Shown one piece after another: positions 10,960-23,039 of a DNA stretch of 64,000 bases. Position 1 is the stretch's first letter. Every line of letters starts with the position of its first letter. Made by a program: the position numbers and the translations under genes. The notes under the pieces are model-generated. The model worked only from the letters and a program-made list of their open reading frames with translations, searched no databases and was not told the origin of the DNA. Origin of the DNA: Asterella californica (lineage: Eukaryota; Streptophyta; Marchantiopsida; Marchantiales; Aytoniaceae); the NCBI GenBank assembly GCA_036924285.1, contig JAYKYS010000001.1:43461501-43525500 (forward strand), given 5' to 3'.

Positions 10960-12350
10960 CGAGGCACACGTTCACCTCCTCGACTGTAGGCATAACGACA
11001 AGCACAAAGCCTTGAATCCCCACCTTCACGGAGGTGTATGCAGAATCTAGATATACCGTACGGACGAACTACAGGATTCCTACTGTAGTGGGACAGCTTT
11101 TCACGCATGTGTGTTTCGTTTTTAGCTCGCGACTCGCGACTCGCAACTAAAGCACCTTTACGGTTTCCTCAGACGTTCTAATGCCGACCTACCGTGGCCT
11201 AATCATACTGTAGTCGTCGACATTCTCAGTCGCAGTCATCTCACACATTGCTTTGACTCGTCACTCCATCTATCTATAGCGTTTACGCGGAGATTGGAGG
11301 ATATGATTGGGTATCGCACTTTCTGTGCGGGATTCAGTTGCGCAATGTGGAAGATACCGTGGAGCGTATTTACAGCTGACCCGTTGTTTGGTTGTTTGCC
11401 TGCTCAGTAGACCGCTCATTTACGCTACAGCTGGAAATGCTTACCAGCATTTGAGCATGTGGCCGGGAAGGGGAAGTGAAACTCACTGCAAGTGGACCGA
11501 GCCCTTCACGTTGCACGTTGACTGACGACTTTACCAGTGCCAATCGCCATAACGGTGTAATGACTAGTCTGGACTCTGATAGAAGCGTAAGGAAAAACAT
11601 GCTGAAAATTCCTGACATCATGGCACATGGTTATTATTTGCCCTTATTTCACACGTTGTTATTGTACAATAGTAAAGTAGAAGAGTGGAGAATCACGATT
11701 TTCATGAATGAATGAATGATGGGTTCGGAAGCAGGGAGACGAGTGGGAACTCTCATCGTTTCAATCACAACTTTTTGCTTCATCAGTCTCCCAGTACGAA
11801 AGTCAAGCTTGATTAGACCCCTTGTCACCACGGTTCGGGGATGTTGTTTAGAAAAAATTACTTTTCGCCGGAAAATAATTACAGGAGATCGGTGGCATTG
11901 TGTTACTTCCGGAACATTCCGTGAAATTTATCCTAAGGCATACACTTCCCGATGATAATTAAAGAGGGTCAGCATTTATCCGAAGATGTAGTATCATTCC
12001 ACAAAGTTTCCAACTGTTCTTTTAAAGTAGTGTTTTCCCGACTGCACGAGGCTTTTTTAGAAAATCCAAAAATTGTTTATGATGGTTATTGTGATTCCAC
12101 TGTCAAATGTAAACATCTTCTGCGGGAATTGAACTCGAGAACTCCCCAACTGGGGCAAGAGATCCAACCCCCTCCGAAATACAACTGAGAACTGTATTTT
12201 GGAAAGAGTTCTCAAGAACTCCCACATAGACATATGCAAACCACAGAAAAGAGAAAATATTCTGACATGACTCAACTCTTGTGAACCAACTAACTTTCAG
12301 ACATTGGAGCAGTAACACTGCATGAACCTCGAGCCGAACTCAAATGCACA
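10960..12350. other. Intergenic sequence upstream of gene A
   Basis: No supported gene. A short direct repeat of CTCGCGA lies near 11126-11145. A stretch at 12125-12225 has inverted copies of GAGAACTC. A lone CTTGATTAGACCCC near 11810 resembles the arms of the element at 2126-2490. Several overlapping frames of 60-83 codons exist on both strands and look fortuitous. Confidence 0.35.
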
Positions 12351-12384
12351 TCAGGATGTGCGTACATGTGTCTATACTCCATGC

Positions 12385-14640
12385 TGTTTCTCCAAAGAGA
12401 AAACAGCTTCAGAAAGAAGTTCCTCGTCTCCTCCAGTACCTTCTAAACTCACTCTCATTGTGGCTTCAAGATGTTTAGTTTGTAGTTTATTTCTAAACTT
12501 GGTCTTGATAGAATTCTGGATAGAAAAAGCTCATTCACATATGACTGAGAAAACACACTGAATGCGTGCAATATTGACCAACGTAAATAAATTCGGATAC
12601 TGACCTTCGTACACTTCATCACCGGACAACATGAACCACAAGTCGTTAAACGGCTTATCTACCCATTTTGATCTGCAGTGAATCTTAAAAGATCAAAATT
12701 CATCTCAAATAGCAGATGAAAAAATTAAAGCTTTTTGAATACTACCCGAACCGAATGATAGATCCTGTCCAAAAAAATCACAAAGTGAATCTATCTCTCG
12801 CACCCAATTCTCTTACCGCTAAGGCTGTTGAAGACATCAAAAGAGGGTTCAAAACCTTGAAACAACTAATGACAGAGTTATCCTCAAATCTCTCCTCCAA
12901 AGCAGAGTGCACAGCTTGAGAAAAATCTTTCCAAAAAAGCAAAGTACTCTCCAAATGTCTGCCAGTGCGATCTCTCTCCAAAGTCACAGAGTGAAAGTTT
13001 TACCTCTTAGTTCAGACTGAAGGCGCTTCAGATAGCCACCTGGAGGACCATACTCCGGCAGAATATGGTATCCTGTGTCCTTGTTCAGAAGACATGCGTT
13101 GAGATCTGTGGTCTCCACTAAAAAGTTAACACCGATCTCATTTATTGTAGTCCTCACTAGAGGACCTACACTAGAACAGTCTATAGAGAGAATCTGAAAG
13201 ACTTTGTTCAATCTCGCCAAGTTACCTAGAATATCAGCCAAATAATACGAAATATATAACATTCTGAAAGACCCAAGCTTTTGGAACAAAGATTCACCAC
13301 ACAATCGTCAGATTTTGTAACATCACGAAAGAAAACTATGACTGACTCGTAACTATCACAAACACTGGTAACAGCATGCCAACGGCTTAGCCATCGGATC
13401 TTCAAGTATCGCTTCATGCACTTTCATACATCCTTCAAAGCTTCTTGCAACGATGACAAACTTATCTTACGCTTGGAACTGCTCTGGAAGTAGGATGCAA
13501 GCGTATTAAGGATACTATTCACATCGTCACTAATCTCTTTGCAGCCAGGAGTTTTAACTGTGGCTATACTTGCCAAGTTAGTTCGATGTGCGATACAATG
13601 CACAAAAAAACAGTGAGGATTAATCGTTCGTTTTAAACACGTTGTGATTCTATTTCGAACACCAATCATGGTGCTCGTACCATCCAATCGAATCTCATAA
13701 AACTGTTAAACTCCAAGTTACAATCAGAAATAAGATGCATTATAGCAGAAGTGATAGCTTCAGAGTCTTTTAATTGCATTTGCAACAACCCGAGAAAAGT
13801 AGATATCACTACACTTTCGTCCAAAAAGATAGCAAAGACCACAAGATGACCAGTCACGGATATGTCAATCGATTCTTCCACTATTTTCTTAAAGAAAGGA
13901 GATTTTCTTATCTTATCCAAGACACGCTTGTGGATAATCTGACTAATACAGAAGATAATCTCAGCACAACTCTTGTTGTCTTGATACATGAAAATGGTTA
14001 TGTCGTCAATAACAAAACGAAGCATCTGACAGAGCTTCAGAAACTTCAAGAAAGAAATACCTTCTTTATCAATAAAGTAAGCAGCACAAAATAGTATTAG
14101 CACTACTTTGTCACATGTCGCTCTTGCGGTTGTCATGGATTTCTCCAAGGTTTTTCCACCCAATAATTTTACAGTCAGTATTGCCTTAAGCTCATTTGAG
14201 CCAGCATGGTCATGGAACGCAGATGTCCTAACATTTCTAGACCCTCTCGTAGCAAAATGCCCTCGCCCCTACCTTTCTTGGTAAAGTTTACAAAATACTC
14301 GGCCAATGGAAGGATCGAAGTGGATCCAGTCAAAGTAAAGCAGCCATTTATCGTTCCAAGTTTTACAATTATGTAAGATTTTTGTCTTCTCTGTGGCAGT
14401 GAAACGTTCAGTACTATAGCTCTCATCTAAGCCTACGCTGTCTACCCTGGTAGATGATAAATGTACAGTTATCTTCTCGGACGTGAAACCAAAATCAAAA
14501 AGACACTTCTGCCTCCTCATTGCTCTAGCTTTAGATAATAAAGAAAAAACTGCACCACAATTATGTCTAAAGCTAACTTGCAACAATATCAATCACAATG
14601 AGTTACTGAGAATCGAGGTGTTCCGAAACTTGATAGTTCT
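12385..14640 (-). pseudogene. hAT-type transposase, ZNF862/C17orf113-like, broken
   Basis: The minus strand keeps the order of a complete hAT transposase across several frames. Near 14330-14270 lies a WNDKW..YFDW..FDP..G..FCKLC-like N-terminal block. At 13920-13690 are SPFFKKIVEESIDISVTGHL and TFLGLLQMQLKDSEAI. At 13690-13560 are DGTSTMIGVRNRITT and FFVHCIAHRTNLAS, and at 13400-13370 IRWLSRWHAV. The C-terminal dimerisation block reads FSVICE.AFSIQN.IKTKFRN.LQTKHL at about 12540-12430. Stops and frame changes interrupt it, so it is inactive. Family knowledge: the ES.DIS...LV, DG.S.M.G..NG and HC.AHR..L motifs mark this hAT group, which is well known from animals. No terminal inverted repeats were identified by eye. 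Confidence 0.8.
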
Positions 14641-14899
14641 CTCCTGTCAAAGCTCAGTTCCTTGTAAACATACCCTTCTCCTCAATAGTTTCCTCTCGAG
14701 TCTCGTATGAACATCCACGAGCTGACTCACAGAAGTACCACCTCTTGGAGCAGACGAAGAAAGACAAGGAGAATTTTAGAATAGCGGTCATATATGTGGT
14801 TATGGCGGGCGGGCTTGGACCAGCTCGCGTTTGGCAAGGTAGAGGAAAAGAGAGACAGCGACTCTAAAGAGTGCTGAAAGTGGATCCAATATGGAGGAG

Positions 14900-14975
14900 G
14901 GGAGGAAGACGTGTTGTCGTGTCGTGGACCAGCTCTTACATGAAAATCAAATTTCAATGCTTGTCGTTCCAAAGA
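14900..14975 (+). repeat. LTR-start-like fragment
   Basis: TTGTCGTGTCGTGGACCAGC near 14913 is nearly the same as the start of the solo LTR at 25444 (TGTCGTGTCGTAGACCAGC). It is followed by similar GAAA.TCAAA.TT sequence. It is probably a small fragment of the same LTR family. Confidence 0.4.
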
Positions 14976-14991
14976 CACTCAGAGGAAAAGC

Positions 14992-15445
14992 AAGCTAGGC
15001 CCCAGCTTACGTGCTTTTGGCACAATTTTGGATCTCCACTTACATCGCATCAGTGGATAGAGTTCTTTGTCAGCACTCCATAGGCACTTCGTCTACTTCG
15101 TTTGGATGCCTAGTGGAGAAGTTACAAGACTCGAAAGATGGATAAAACAAGCTAGGCTCCAACTTACGGGCTTTTGACACAACTTCGGATCTTCATTTTC
15201 ATTACATCGAGCTCGTTGTCAGCTTTTCATATGCACTTTGTCTACTTCATTTGGACGCCTAGTGGAGAAGTTACGAGATTCGAAAGATGGGTAAAACAAG
15301 CTAGGTCCCAGCTTACGGGCTTTTGGCACGACTTCAGATCTTCACTTTCATCGCATCAATAGGTAGAGCTCATTGTCAGCTTTCCATAGGCACTTTGTCT
15401 ACTTCATTTAGACGCCTAGTGGAGAAGTTACGAGACTCGTGTAGA
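14992..15445. repeat. Tandem repeat of about 150 bp, three units
   Basis: The anchor AAGCTAGG(C/T)CCCAG recurs at 14992, 15149 and 15298 (spacings of 157 and 149 bp). Each unit contains GGGCTTTTG(A/G)CAC, a TTCAC..CATCGCATCA segment, CTACTT(C)(A/G)TTTGG(A/C)CGCCTAGTGG and GAAGTTAC(A/G)AGACTCG. It sits just beyond the 3' end of the Copia polyprotein and may be part of that element's LTR U3/R region. Confidence 0.75.
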
Positions 15446-15668
15446 AAGATCGATACTTCGAGGACACTCCAAGAAGAGAGAGCGAGTAAACAAGGAAAGT
15501 AAAATAGGAATGAGATGAGAGAAGCTTTGCCTCTCTCTGTATATATAGTGGAGGTGAGTACAAGGGAAACCTTAATGGTGGGTTAGTCCTCTAACTAACT
15601 CGAACAATCCTAACCACTCCGGCTAATGTTAGTCGTCGATCTACTAGAGCTTGGGACTATATCAACAC
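15446..15668 (-). mobile_element. Copia 3' LTR, at least its first part
   Basis: Read on the minus strand, the Copia coding end is followed by a purine-rich GAAGAGAAG tract and then TGTTGATATAGTCCC, a typical LTR start at 15668. A TATATA motif lies near 15537-15548. The opposite end of the LTR is not clear because the tandem units at 14992-15445 follow directly. A matching 5' LTR was not found beyond 19422. Confidence 0.5.
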
Positions 15669-18600
15669 TTCTCTTCAAGCTCGTCTCTACATCCTGTACT
15701 CCTAGACAATGTCTGAAAGCATCAAACTTATCTCTAGGCAATGCCTTAGTGAAGATATCGGCAACCTGGTCTCTTGTGCTCACATAACTGAGCTCAATCT
15801 CTCCTACAAGGACCTTCTCTCTAATAAAGTGATAGTGCACCTCAATGTGCTTCGTCCTAGCATGGAAAACAAGATTACTAGCTAACTTCATGCTGCTAAT
15901 GTTGTATGTATATAAAACAACAGGATCTGTACACTCCACACCAATATCAGATAGCAGACATCGAAGCCAAATTGATTCGCATGTTGCGTTCATTGCTCCT
16001 CGGTACTCTGCTTCTGTGGATGACAAAGCAACTGTGAGTTGCTTCTTAGAAGCCCAGCTTATAGCAACGCTTCCAAGTCCAAAAGCGTAACCTGACGTGG
16101 ATCTCTTGTCGGCACTTCCTGCCCAATCAGCATATGTGTAGCCATGTAACAGCAATGGTCCACCGTATCGATAGTGAAGTCCGTACTGCATTGAGAACTT
16201 CACGTAGCGGAGGATCCGCTTGACCAGCCTCAAAATGTGGTCTTCATGGTGACTGCATGAATTGACTAATCAGACCGACATAGCTCAAGTCTGATCTGAT
16301 GATCGTCAGGTAGATAAGACTCCCAACCATCTATCTGTACATGCGTGGATCATCAAGTAACTCACCATCCTCTGCTCCTAGCTTTACCTCTTGCTCTAAT
16401 GGTGTAGCAATGGGTTTGAAGTCAAGCATATCAAATCTCTCAGCATATTGAGAGCATATTGTCGCTGTACAAGCCAAACATCCTTCCCATCTCTAATGAA
16501 CTCCACAGCAAGGAAGTACTTGAGTTCTCCTAAGTCCATCATCTCGAACTCAGATTTCAAGTGATCCTTGATTTGGGAAATAAGCTCCTCATAGTACCGG
16601 TAATGATCAAGTCATCAACATAGATGGTGATCACAACAATCCGATCCCGTATTCTCAATGAATACAAGGTAGAGTCTGAACTACAAAGATGGAAACCAAA
16701 AGATTGCAAGTAAGAATTGATCTTTGCATACTATGCTCTTGGTGCCTGTTTCAGACCATAGAGGGCTTTCCGTAACTTACATACACGGGAAGGAAACTTA
16801 GGATCCTCATAACCAGGAGGTTGCTGCATGTAGACCTCCTCCGCAAGATCACCGTTGAGGAAGGCGTTCTTGAAGTCCATCTGGTGCATCTTCCAACCTT
16901 TCTGAGTTGCAACTGCAACTGCGGTTCGAATAGTCACCATCTCCGCAACTGGAGCAAAAATCTCCTCAAAATCCACTCCATGTTGTTGTGTGTAGCTCTT
17001 AGCTACCAATCTGACCTTGTACAGACACACGGTACAATCCGAGTTACGCTTGACCTTGAAGACCCACCTGCAACCATTCGCTTTCTTATCATGAGGTAAG
17101 TCTACCAACTCCCAAGTCTGTTGGTGATGAAGCGCAGCAAGTTCAGCTTCCATAGCACTTACCTATTGGGTCTTGTGCATCGCCTCCTCAAGCGAACTCG
17201 GTTCCTGTTCTTGAAGAACATTGGTCATATATGCATGGTGCGCAACAAAAAAACTTTCATGCATATACCTAGTCACTGGATGTTTTGCCCGTTCAGATCT
17301 GCGAGAGGTAATAGGTGCACTAGTCACCTCCCCTTGCAACTGATCTGACGTAGATGTCAAGGTCTGGGACAAAGTATCCAGTGGATGTGGAAGATCCACA
17401 TATCTAGATGAGTCAAACATACGCTGCAATAGCACGCGCTCATCCTATGTAGAAACTACACTAGTTCCACTAGGCTGTGTTACGTGGACTCCGAGGTACT
17501 ATAGTGGACTGACTCCTTGGTTCTACAGTAGGTACAGGAATGACTACTATAGATGCAGGTGCAAACCAAGACTGTAGCTCATCAAAAACAACATCTCTAC
17601 TGATATAGAACTACTTGGACGAAGGATTGTAACAGCTATATCCTTTCGTATCAGAAGCATAGCCAAGGAAGATACATCTATTTGCTTTTGGATCTAGTTT
17701 CTTACGTCTTTCATCAAGTATGTGCACATAACAGATACATCCGAAAACTTTAAGGAAAGAGTAATCAGGCTTACTGCTTGTGAAGACGTCCATCGGTGTC
17801 TTGTTGTGGACTACCGTTGTAGACGTCCGGTTCATCAGATACACCGCACATGAAACAGCTTCTGCCCAGTAAGGTCTAGGCATGGTCTTCTCATTCAACA
17901 TCGCATGAGAAGCTTCTGCTATATGTCGATTCTTGCGCTCCGCAACCTCGTTCTGCTGCGGACTGTAACTGCAAGTCTTCTAGCGTCGAATACCATGCTC
18001 ACACAGATATGCATCGAACTCTTCAAAAAGGAACTCGCCTCCTCCATCAGATCTCAAACAGAGGATAGATGCTCGACTATTTCTCCACCAACTTGCGGGA
18101 AGTCTGGAATGCTTACAGTACTTCGGCAGAGGACTTGTTTCTCAACAAATAGATCCAAGTATAGTGAAATGATCATCAATGAACCACACGAAGTACTGAA
18201 AACTGATCATACTTGGCTGAGAAGCAGTCCATACATCAGTGTGAACAAGCTCCAAAAGCTTGTTCGCTCTACTACCTGATCCTTTAAAGGGTTGTCTAGC
18301 TTGCTTGCCGAATTGACATGCTGCACAGACTCTAGTGGGCTCATTGGATTCGAATTTGGGCAGACCTGTAACCAGGTCAGAACTCGGAAGGCTTTTCAGT
18401 CTCTGAAAGTTCATGTGCTCAATCGCTTGTGCCAGATGTCAATGTCAGACACTACTAGATCACTCTGTCCATACATGGCAGCTTGTAACTTAGGCGTAGA
18501 TGCATCTAGTTTAAACAGCCAACCACTCTTGATACCTCGAGCTATGACAGTGCTATTCGAATCTTCAATAAAGCATCCATCTTTATTGAAGCGTACTTGC

Positions 18601-19422
18601 AGACCCTGCTCTATCAACTGTCTTACAGATAGCAGGTTTCTAGTCAACGTGGTTACATGTAAGACATTCCATATATCAATAAACGTTGAAGCAGGAATGT
18701 CAAGTGGAATGTTATTCTTGTGCTGGATCTTCTGCTTGGTGTCATCTCCTGTCACCATAAATTGTGGAGTCTCCACATACTCGAGTGAACTAAACCACTC
18801 CCAATGGAGAGTCATGTGACTGATGGCGTCGGAGTCGATCACCCAGTCAGTCTGTGGCTTGAAAACCGCATTCTGATGCATAGTAATCAACAACCGCTCC
18901 GAATAGACTTGCTCAGTGACTGCATAGCCTTGCTAGTTGATGTTACCTTGTTGGGGGGTTGTTGTCGTGTTGCTGTCTTTGATCGTTCTGCTTCTTGTAG
19001 CACTGATTTGCATTGTGGTCTTGCTTCTTGCAGTAGTTGTAGGAACCATGCGCTCTTCTCTGGTTGTAGTTGGAACCAGACTATTGCTGGTTCTGCTGCT
19101 GCTGCGATTGCTGTTGCTGTTCGCGATCCCGTCCACGTCCAGCATCTTTGCCACGACCTCTACCTCAAGATCCTCCAAAACCTGCAAAATAGACAGATTC
19201 TTGCTGACCCGTCGAAGTAGAACTCCCCAGTAGGCGCACCCCCTCTCCTAACATCATAGGAACAAACTCATCAAACCACGGAAGGGGTTCTCTGGTCGAA
19301 ATCGATTGGTGAGCGTAATCTAGATTCTCTGATACACAGAGTGGATGTGGCTCGACTTTAGTGTTTGTGTAGTGCCGGATGACATGATGGAGTGAGTACA
19401 TATCTTTATTATTCAGGTACAC
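15610..19422 (-). pseudogene. Ty1/Copia gag-pol polyprotein, broken
   Basis: Domains follow the Copia order on the minus strand. A gag tail with a Q-rich stretch and a damaged zinc knuckle (YCKKQDHNANQC) lies at 19422-18950. Protease WVIDSDAISHM near 18850 has D where the usual motif is DSGA. GAG-pre-integrase (IDIWHKRLS) lies near 18415, and integrase continues to 17611 (PYWAEAVSCAVYLMNR, FGCICYVH). Reverse transcriptase at 17153-16235 has WELVDLP, RWVFKVK, MDFKNAFLNGDL, LYGLKQAPRA and YVDDLI at about 16603-16625. RNase H at 16233-15610 has YADWAGS, STSGYAFGL, STEAEY and ADIFTKALP. Stops and frameshifts, for example at 17160, 17600 and 16600-16240, show it is dead. The N-terminal half of gag and the 5' LTR are missing, cut near the Gypsy LTR at 19516. 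Confidence 0.93.
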
Positions 19423-19515
19423 TTGTTTATGTGTATGTCAATGTTCATGTGTGATATAGCTCACACAGCGATGTATGTTGTGTAACGATGTGTATGCGCA
19501 CGATAACTCTCATGA

Positions 19516-20300
19516 TGTCCCGTTGTGGATCGACTATGGCATGAAACAAAGGTCATGAGAAAAACATTTTTCCGAATTTGCTGGTAAGAGAGTTCTAAAA
19601 GCAGTATCTATCAAAATTGGTTTTTAAATCGTCGTAAACAAAGAAAAGATGAAGAAGTGACGGTGATTTTTACTTTTGCAGGGATGACGGTGGATCGATG
19701 GACCGCCGGTGGAGCATGATAAATAACAGTAAGTTGTTATTTATAAATTGTTATCGAAGTGACTACCAGTGTGGACATGAAAATTAAAACAAATTGTTAT
19801 TTATGCAAGATCGTCGGTGAGCAGATCTGCTAGTGAATGTGACAAGCCGACGGACGTTCGGTTAATGGATTACAAATAAGAACAAGTTGTTAAATGTAAC
19901 TGCTCTCATTTACAGTGAACTGACCATTTGGGCTAGTAATATACTGAGCGGCAGTGAAGCAAAGGTGCTATTACAGATCCGGCTGCTGTACATAAGTTTG
20001 TAGGGACAATGTTGTGAAGCTTATTGTTAGCAAAAGGATGTTTCCCTTGCTTTGAGTTACGCTTCGATAGTTCTTGTCTCAGAATAGAATTTAGAGACTT
20101 GAGTTGAGACTAGAGGCTGTTCTACTCTGCTCACCTCATTTTTTATATACATAGCAAAATGCATATAAAGTGAAGTTTGGATATTATCTTGTTCTCGTGA
20201 TTGTTTGTGTGTGTGTGTCTCTCTCTCGCATAGGACATTTTCACAATCATATATCTAGCGTCTTCCTGAAATTTCAAATACATAAATTGGAACGATGTGT
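19516..20300 (+). mobile_element. Gypsy 5' LTR, plus orientation (3' limit approximate)
   Basis: The sequence from 19516 (TGTCCCGTTGTGGATCGACT) aligns with the reverse complement of 23702 downward (TGTTGCGTCGTGGACCAACT). Shared blocks include ATGAAACAAAGGTC, a TTTTTCC..A.TTGCTG stretch, GGTGGATCGA(T/C)(G/A)GACCGC and AAATAACA..TTGTTATTT. Later sequence has a CATATAAAG motif at about 20161-20170. The 3' boundary is set only by the gag start at 20496. Confidence 0.6.
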
Positions 20301-20495
20301 GGTGAACTCAACGTGAAAGTCAGAGGTAGACATATCATTTATGTTTGAACTTGAGAAACGAGCTCAGCAATCTTGAGGGAGGATGAAGATTGGGTTGGTT
20401 GTTTGAGAAGATGTTGCGGATTGGAGAGAAATGACTTGTAAAAGATTTAGAAGGATTAGATTATGATTTTGGGAGGATAAGGACAAGCCATAACT

Positions 20496-20690
20496 ATGGA
20501 CGAGAGGAATGGATCAGAAGAGATATCAGAGGTGCAGTTGGACTCAGCAACTACACGGATGTTTGAAGTCTTCACGTTGTTTTTGCAACAGACCAACCAA
20601 ACAAACAAAAGGAGGCTTTAGGGACGAAGACGCCGAAGAGATGATCGACAAGCTCGATCAGTTTGATGGAAGAGACATCTCAAAGTAGCC
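20496..20690 (+). pseudogene. Gypsy gag N-terminal fragment
   Basis: An ATG at 20496 opens a 41-codon frame beginning MDERNGSEEISEVQLD and containing TRMFEVFTLFLQQT. After a stop and a frame change, EEMIDKLDQFDGRDISK follows at 20635, a typical start of a retroviral-type gag domain (KL..FDGRDIS). The next codon is a stop. Position after a plus-strand LTR supports the assignment. The rest of gag is replaced by the 680-bp duplication. Confidence 0.6.
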
Positions 20691-21882
20691 AATGCTTCCT
20701 TGCGTTCATTTGACTGTTGGTGTTGTAGAAACAATGTGGACGCTTGAAACATAGATGTAGTCGTTGGATCTAGTTGCACTTTTGGTAGTGCTCTAGGAAT
20801 CGCTTGCGCTAGCTCCGTCCTTACTCATGATTGTTTTCTCTTCCAAGTCCAAACACCAAGAAAATCTCCACCCCAGACTTTCACGTCGAGTTCGTCATCG
20901 TATCGTATCGTACGAAATTTGTGCGTGAAAGTTGTCCAAGAATATGCGAGATATATGACTGTCGAGATATCTTGTGCAAGAACAAAGCAAGAGAAAGAAA
21001 CACACAATCATAAGAACAAGCCCTTTAGATATCCAACCTCACTTTCATAGTATCTTACAAAACTGAGAAACAGACACAAGTCGTCTATAGATTGTATCCG
21101 AAATCTCTAATCTAATCACTGAACCCAAACCTCTAAATACCTTATGTATCCACAACAACCGCAATATCATCGGCGTATCGATGATGTTGTCAAAATAGTC
21201 AGATATCAGAGGTGTAGTTGGACTCAGCAACTACACGGATGTTTGAAGTCTTCACTTTTTTTTGCAACAGACCAACCAAACAAACAAAAGGAGACTTTAG
21301 GGACGAAGGCGCCGAAGAGATGATCGACAAGCTCGATCAATTTGATGGAAGAGACATCTCAAAGTAGCCAATGCTTCCTTGCGTTCATTTGACTGTTGGT
21401 GTTGTAGAAACAATGTGGACGCTTGAAACATAGATGTAGTCGTCGGATCTAGTTGCACTTTTGGTAGTGCTCTAGGAATCGCTTGCGCTAGCTCCGTCCT
21501 TACTCATGATTGTTTTCTCTTCCAAATCCAAACACCAAGAAAATCTCCACCTCAGACTTTCACGTCGAGTTCGTCATCGTATCGTATCGTATGAAATTTG
21601 TGTGTGAAAGTTGTCCAAGAATATGCGAGATATATCGCTGTCGAGATATCTTGTGCAAGAACAAAGCAAGAGAAAGAAACACACAATCATCACAAGAACA
21701 AGCCCTTTAGATATCCAATCTCACTTTCATAGTATCTTACAAAACTGAGAAACAGACACAAGTCGTCTGTAAATTGTATCCCAAATCTCGAATCTAATCA
21801 CTGAACGCAAACCTCTAAATACCTTATGTATCCACAACAACCGCAATATCATCGGCGTATCGATGATGTTACCAAAATAGTC
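20521..21882. repeat. 680-bp tandem duplication
   Basis: AGATATCAGAGGTG starts copy 1 at 20521 and copy 2 at 21201. Copy 1 (680 bp) ends and copy 2 (about 682 bp) ends with nearly the same GATGATGTT..CAAAATAGTC. The copies differ by a few substitutions and small indels, such as a 3-bp insertion near 21690. Both contain the gag fragment and a later frame with KNKARERNTQS. They are far more alike than other repeats in the window, so the duplication is comparatively recent. Confidence 0.95.
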
Positions 21883-22430
21883 AGATCATCCTAAACCAAG
21901 GAGGTCATGAGTGCAGCCCACGTAGCTAATGAGATAAAGAACTCAACTCCATGTCAAAACAAAAATCGCACCTCTGTTATCGCTCAATATATGATTGATC
22001 AAAATTGTCAGATTATCCTAACCCAAATGAGGGTCTTGACTGCGGTCCAAGTAACTAGCGGTATAGAGAGAATTGTATCTGAAACCCGAAGTAGACATCA
22101 ATCCGTAGTGAAGAATCAGAAAAGGTCAATCTGAAGACTTCCTCCTTTTCCTAAACGTCTTCAGATATAGATAGGGTCTGCTCTCTTGACTCCAATGGTC
22201 CAACGAACAGTCAAATCCGATCTTCAATAGTCAAGATATCTCTAACTTCCAGTCGTAGGTGATCAAACTTCTCAAACCTCCTTCTTGCGAGCTAAAATTG
22301 CTCACATTAACCAAACGGATAGCCTAAATTGAGATCTGTCACCTCGTGTAGGTAGATATGACTACCCTGAACCCAACGAGACTCCAAACAAACTATTTGG
22401 AATTTCACTCACAAAACTACACAAGATAGT
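21883..22430. other. Degenerate continuation of the duplicated block
   Basis: TCAGATCATCCTAAACCAA (21881) and TCAGATTATCCTAACCCAA (22007) open two diverged repeats of roughly 125 bp. GACTCCAATGGTCCAAC near 22189 recurs as GACTCCAACGGTCCAAC near 22780. No gene is recognisable. Confidence 0.4.
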
Positions 22431-22444
22431 TGATCGTAGGAACC

Positions 22445-22990
22445 AAAAAATTAACATAAATCGATCTCTTCACACTCAATCTCCCTCGTCATGTCCAACA
22501 CAACAACCCAATCTACGTGCGAACTCCTCTTATGAGTAGATGGAAAATCCAGGATCATGCAAAATCAAGAAGAAAGAGCTTGGTCCATCGATCGCAAAGA
22601 ATAGTCCAACCTCAACCGCAGGTAATGAAAATTTGATGTAAGCGCTTCCTTGAGAGTCAAATTCACCCAACACTCCCAATCCATCTCATGAAACTTCCTA
22701 ATGTCTTCAGTCTCCTGAAGAACCTAATGCTCTGATCCCAATGGATCCAACAACAACAAGTTTAGAGTGCCGAAACGACTCCAACGGTCCAACTCTTCTT
22801 CGCATGCAACTGAAAACTCCAATCTTTCCTCCCTACGTCTCAATTTCTCCCAAAATACACATCATGATCTATCTCTGCATGGACCATTTTATTCTCTACA
22901 TAACTCAAACAAATCTGAACCCAACGACACCTTATGCGCATGCATTAGACCTCCAATTTCTCTATACGTTCATCGACATGTCGCAAGTAC
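22445..22990 (-). pseudogene. Unrecognised decayed frame, Trp- and Leu-rich
   Basis: One minus-strand frame can be followed from about 22990 to 22445 with only about four internal stops. It includes KLRRREERLEFSVACEEEL and FHEMDWECWVNLTLKEAL. Charged and helical composition and few stops for such AT-rich DNA suggest old coding sequence. I do not recognise it; a gag-like region of a retroelement is the simplest guess. Confidence 0.25.
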
Positions 22991-23039
22991 AATTTGACCT
23001 CTTAAGCACCCCTCTTACATCAATACATAGTCCATGAAA

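Noticed and set aside
18937..19233. Plus-strand frame of 98 codons with hydrophobic Leu/Val runs
   Set aside because: It is antisense to the Q-rich and Asn/Ser-rich gag tail of the Copia element.
22728..22741. GCTCTGATCCCA resembling the reverse complement of a tRNA-Met primer-binding site
   Set aside because: It matches a TGGGATCAGAGC-type primer site, but it lies inside the decayed frame at 22445-22990 and no LTR end adjoins it convincingly.
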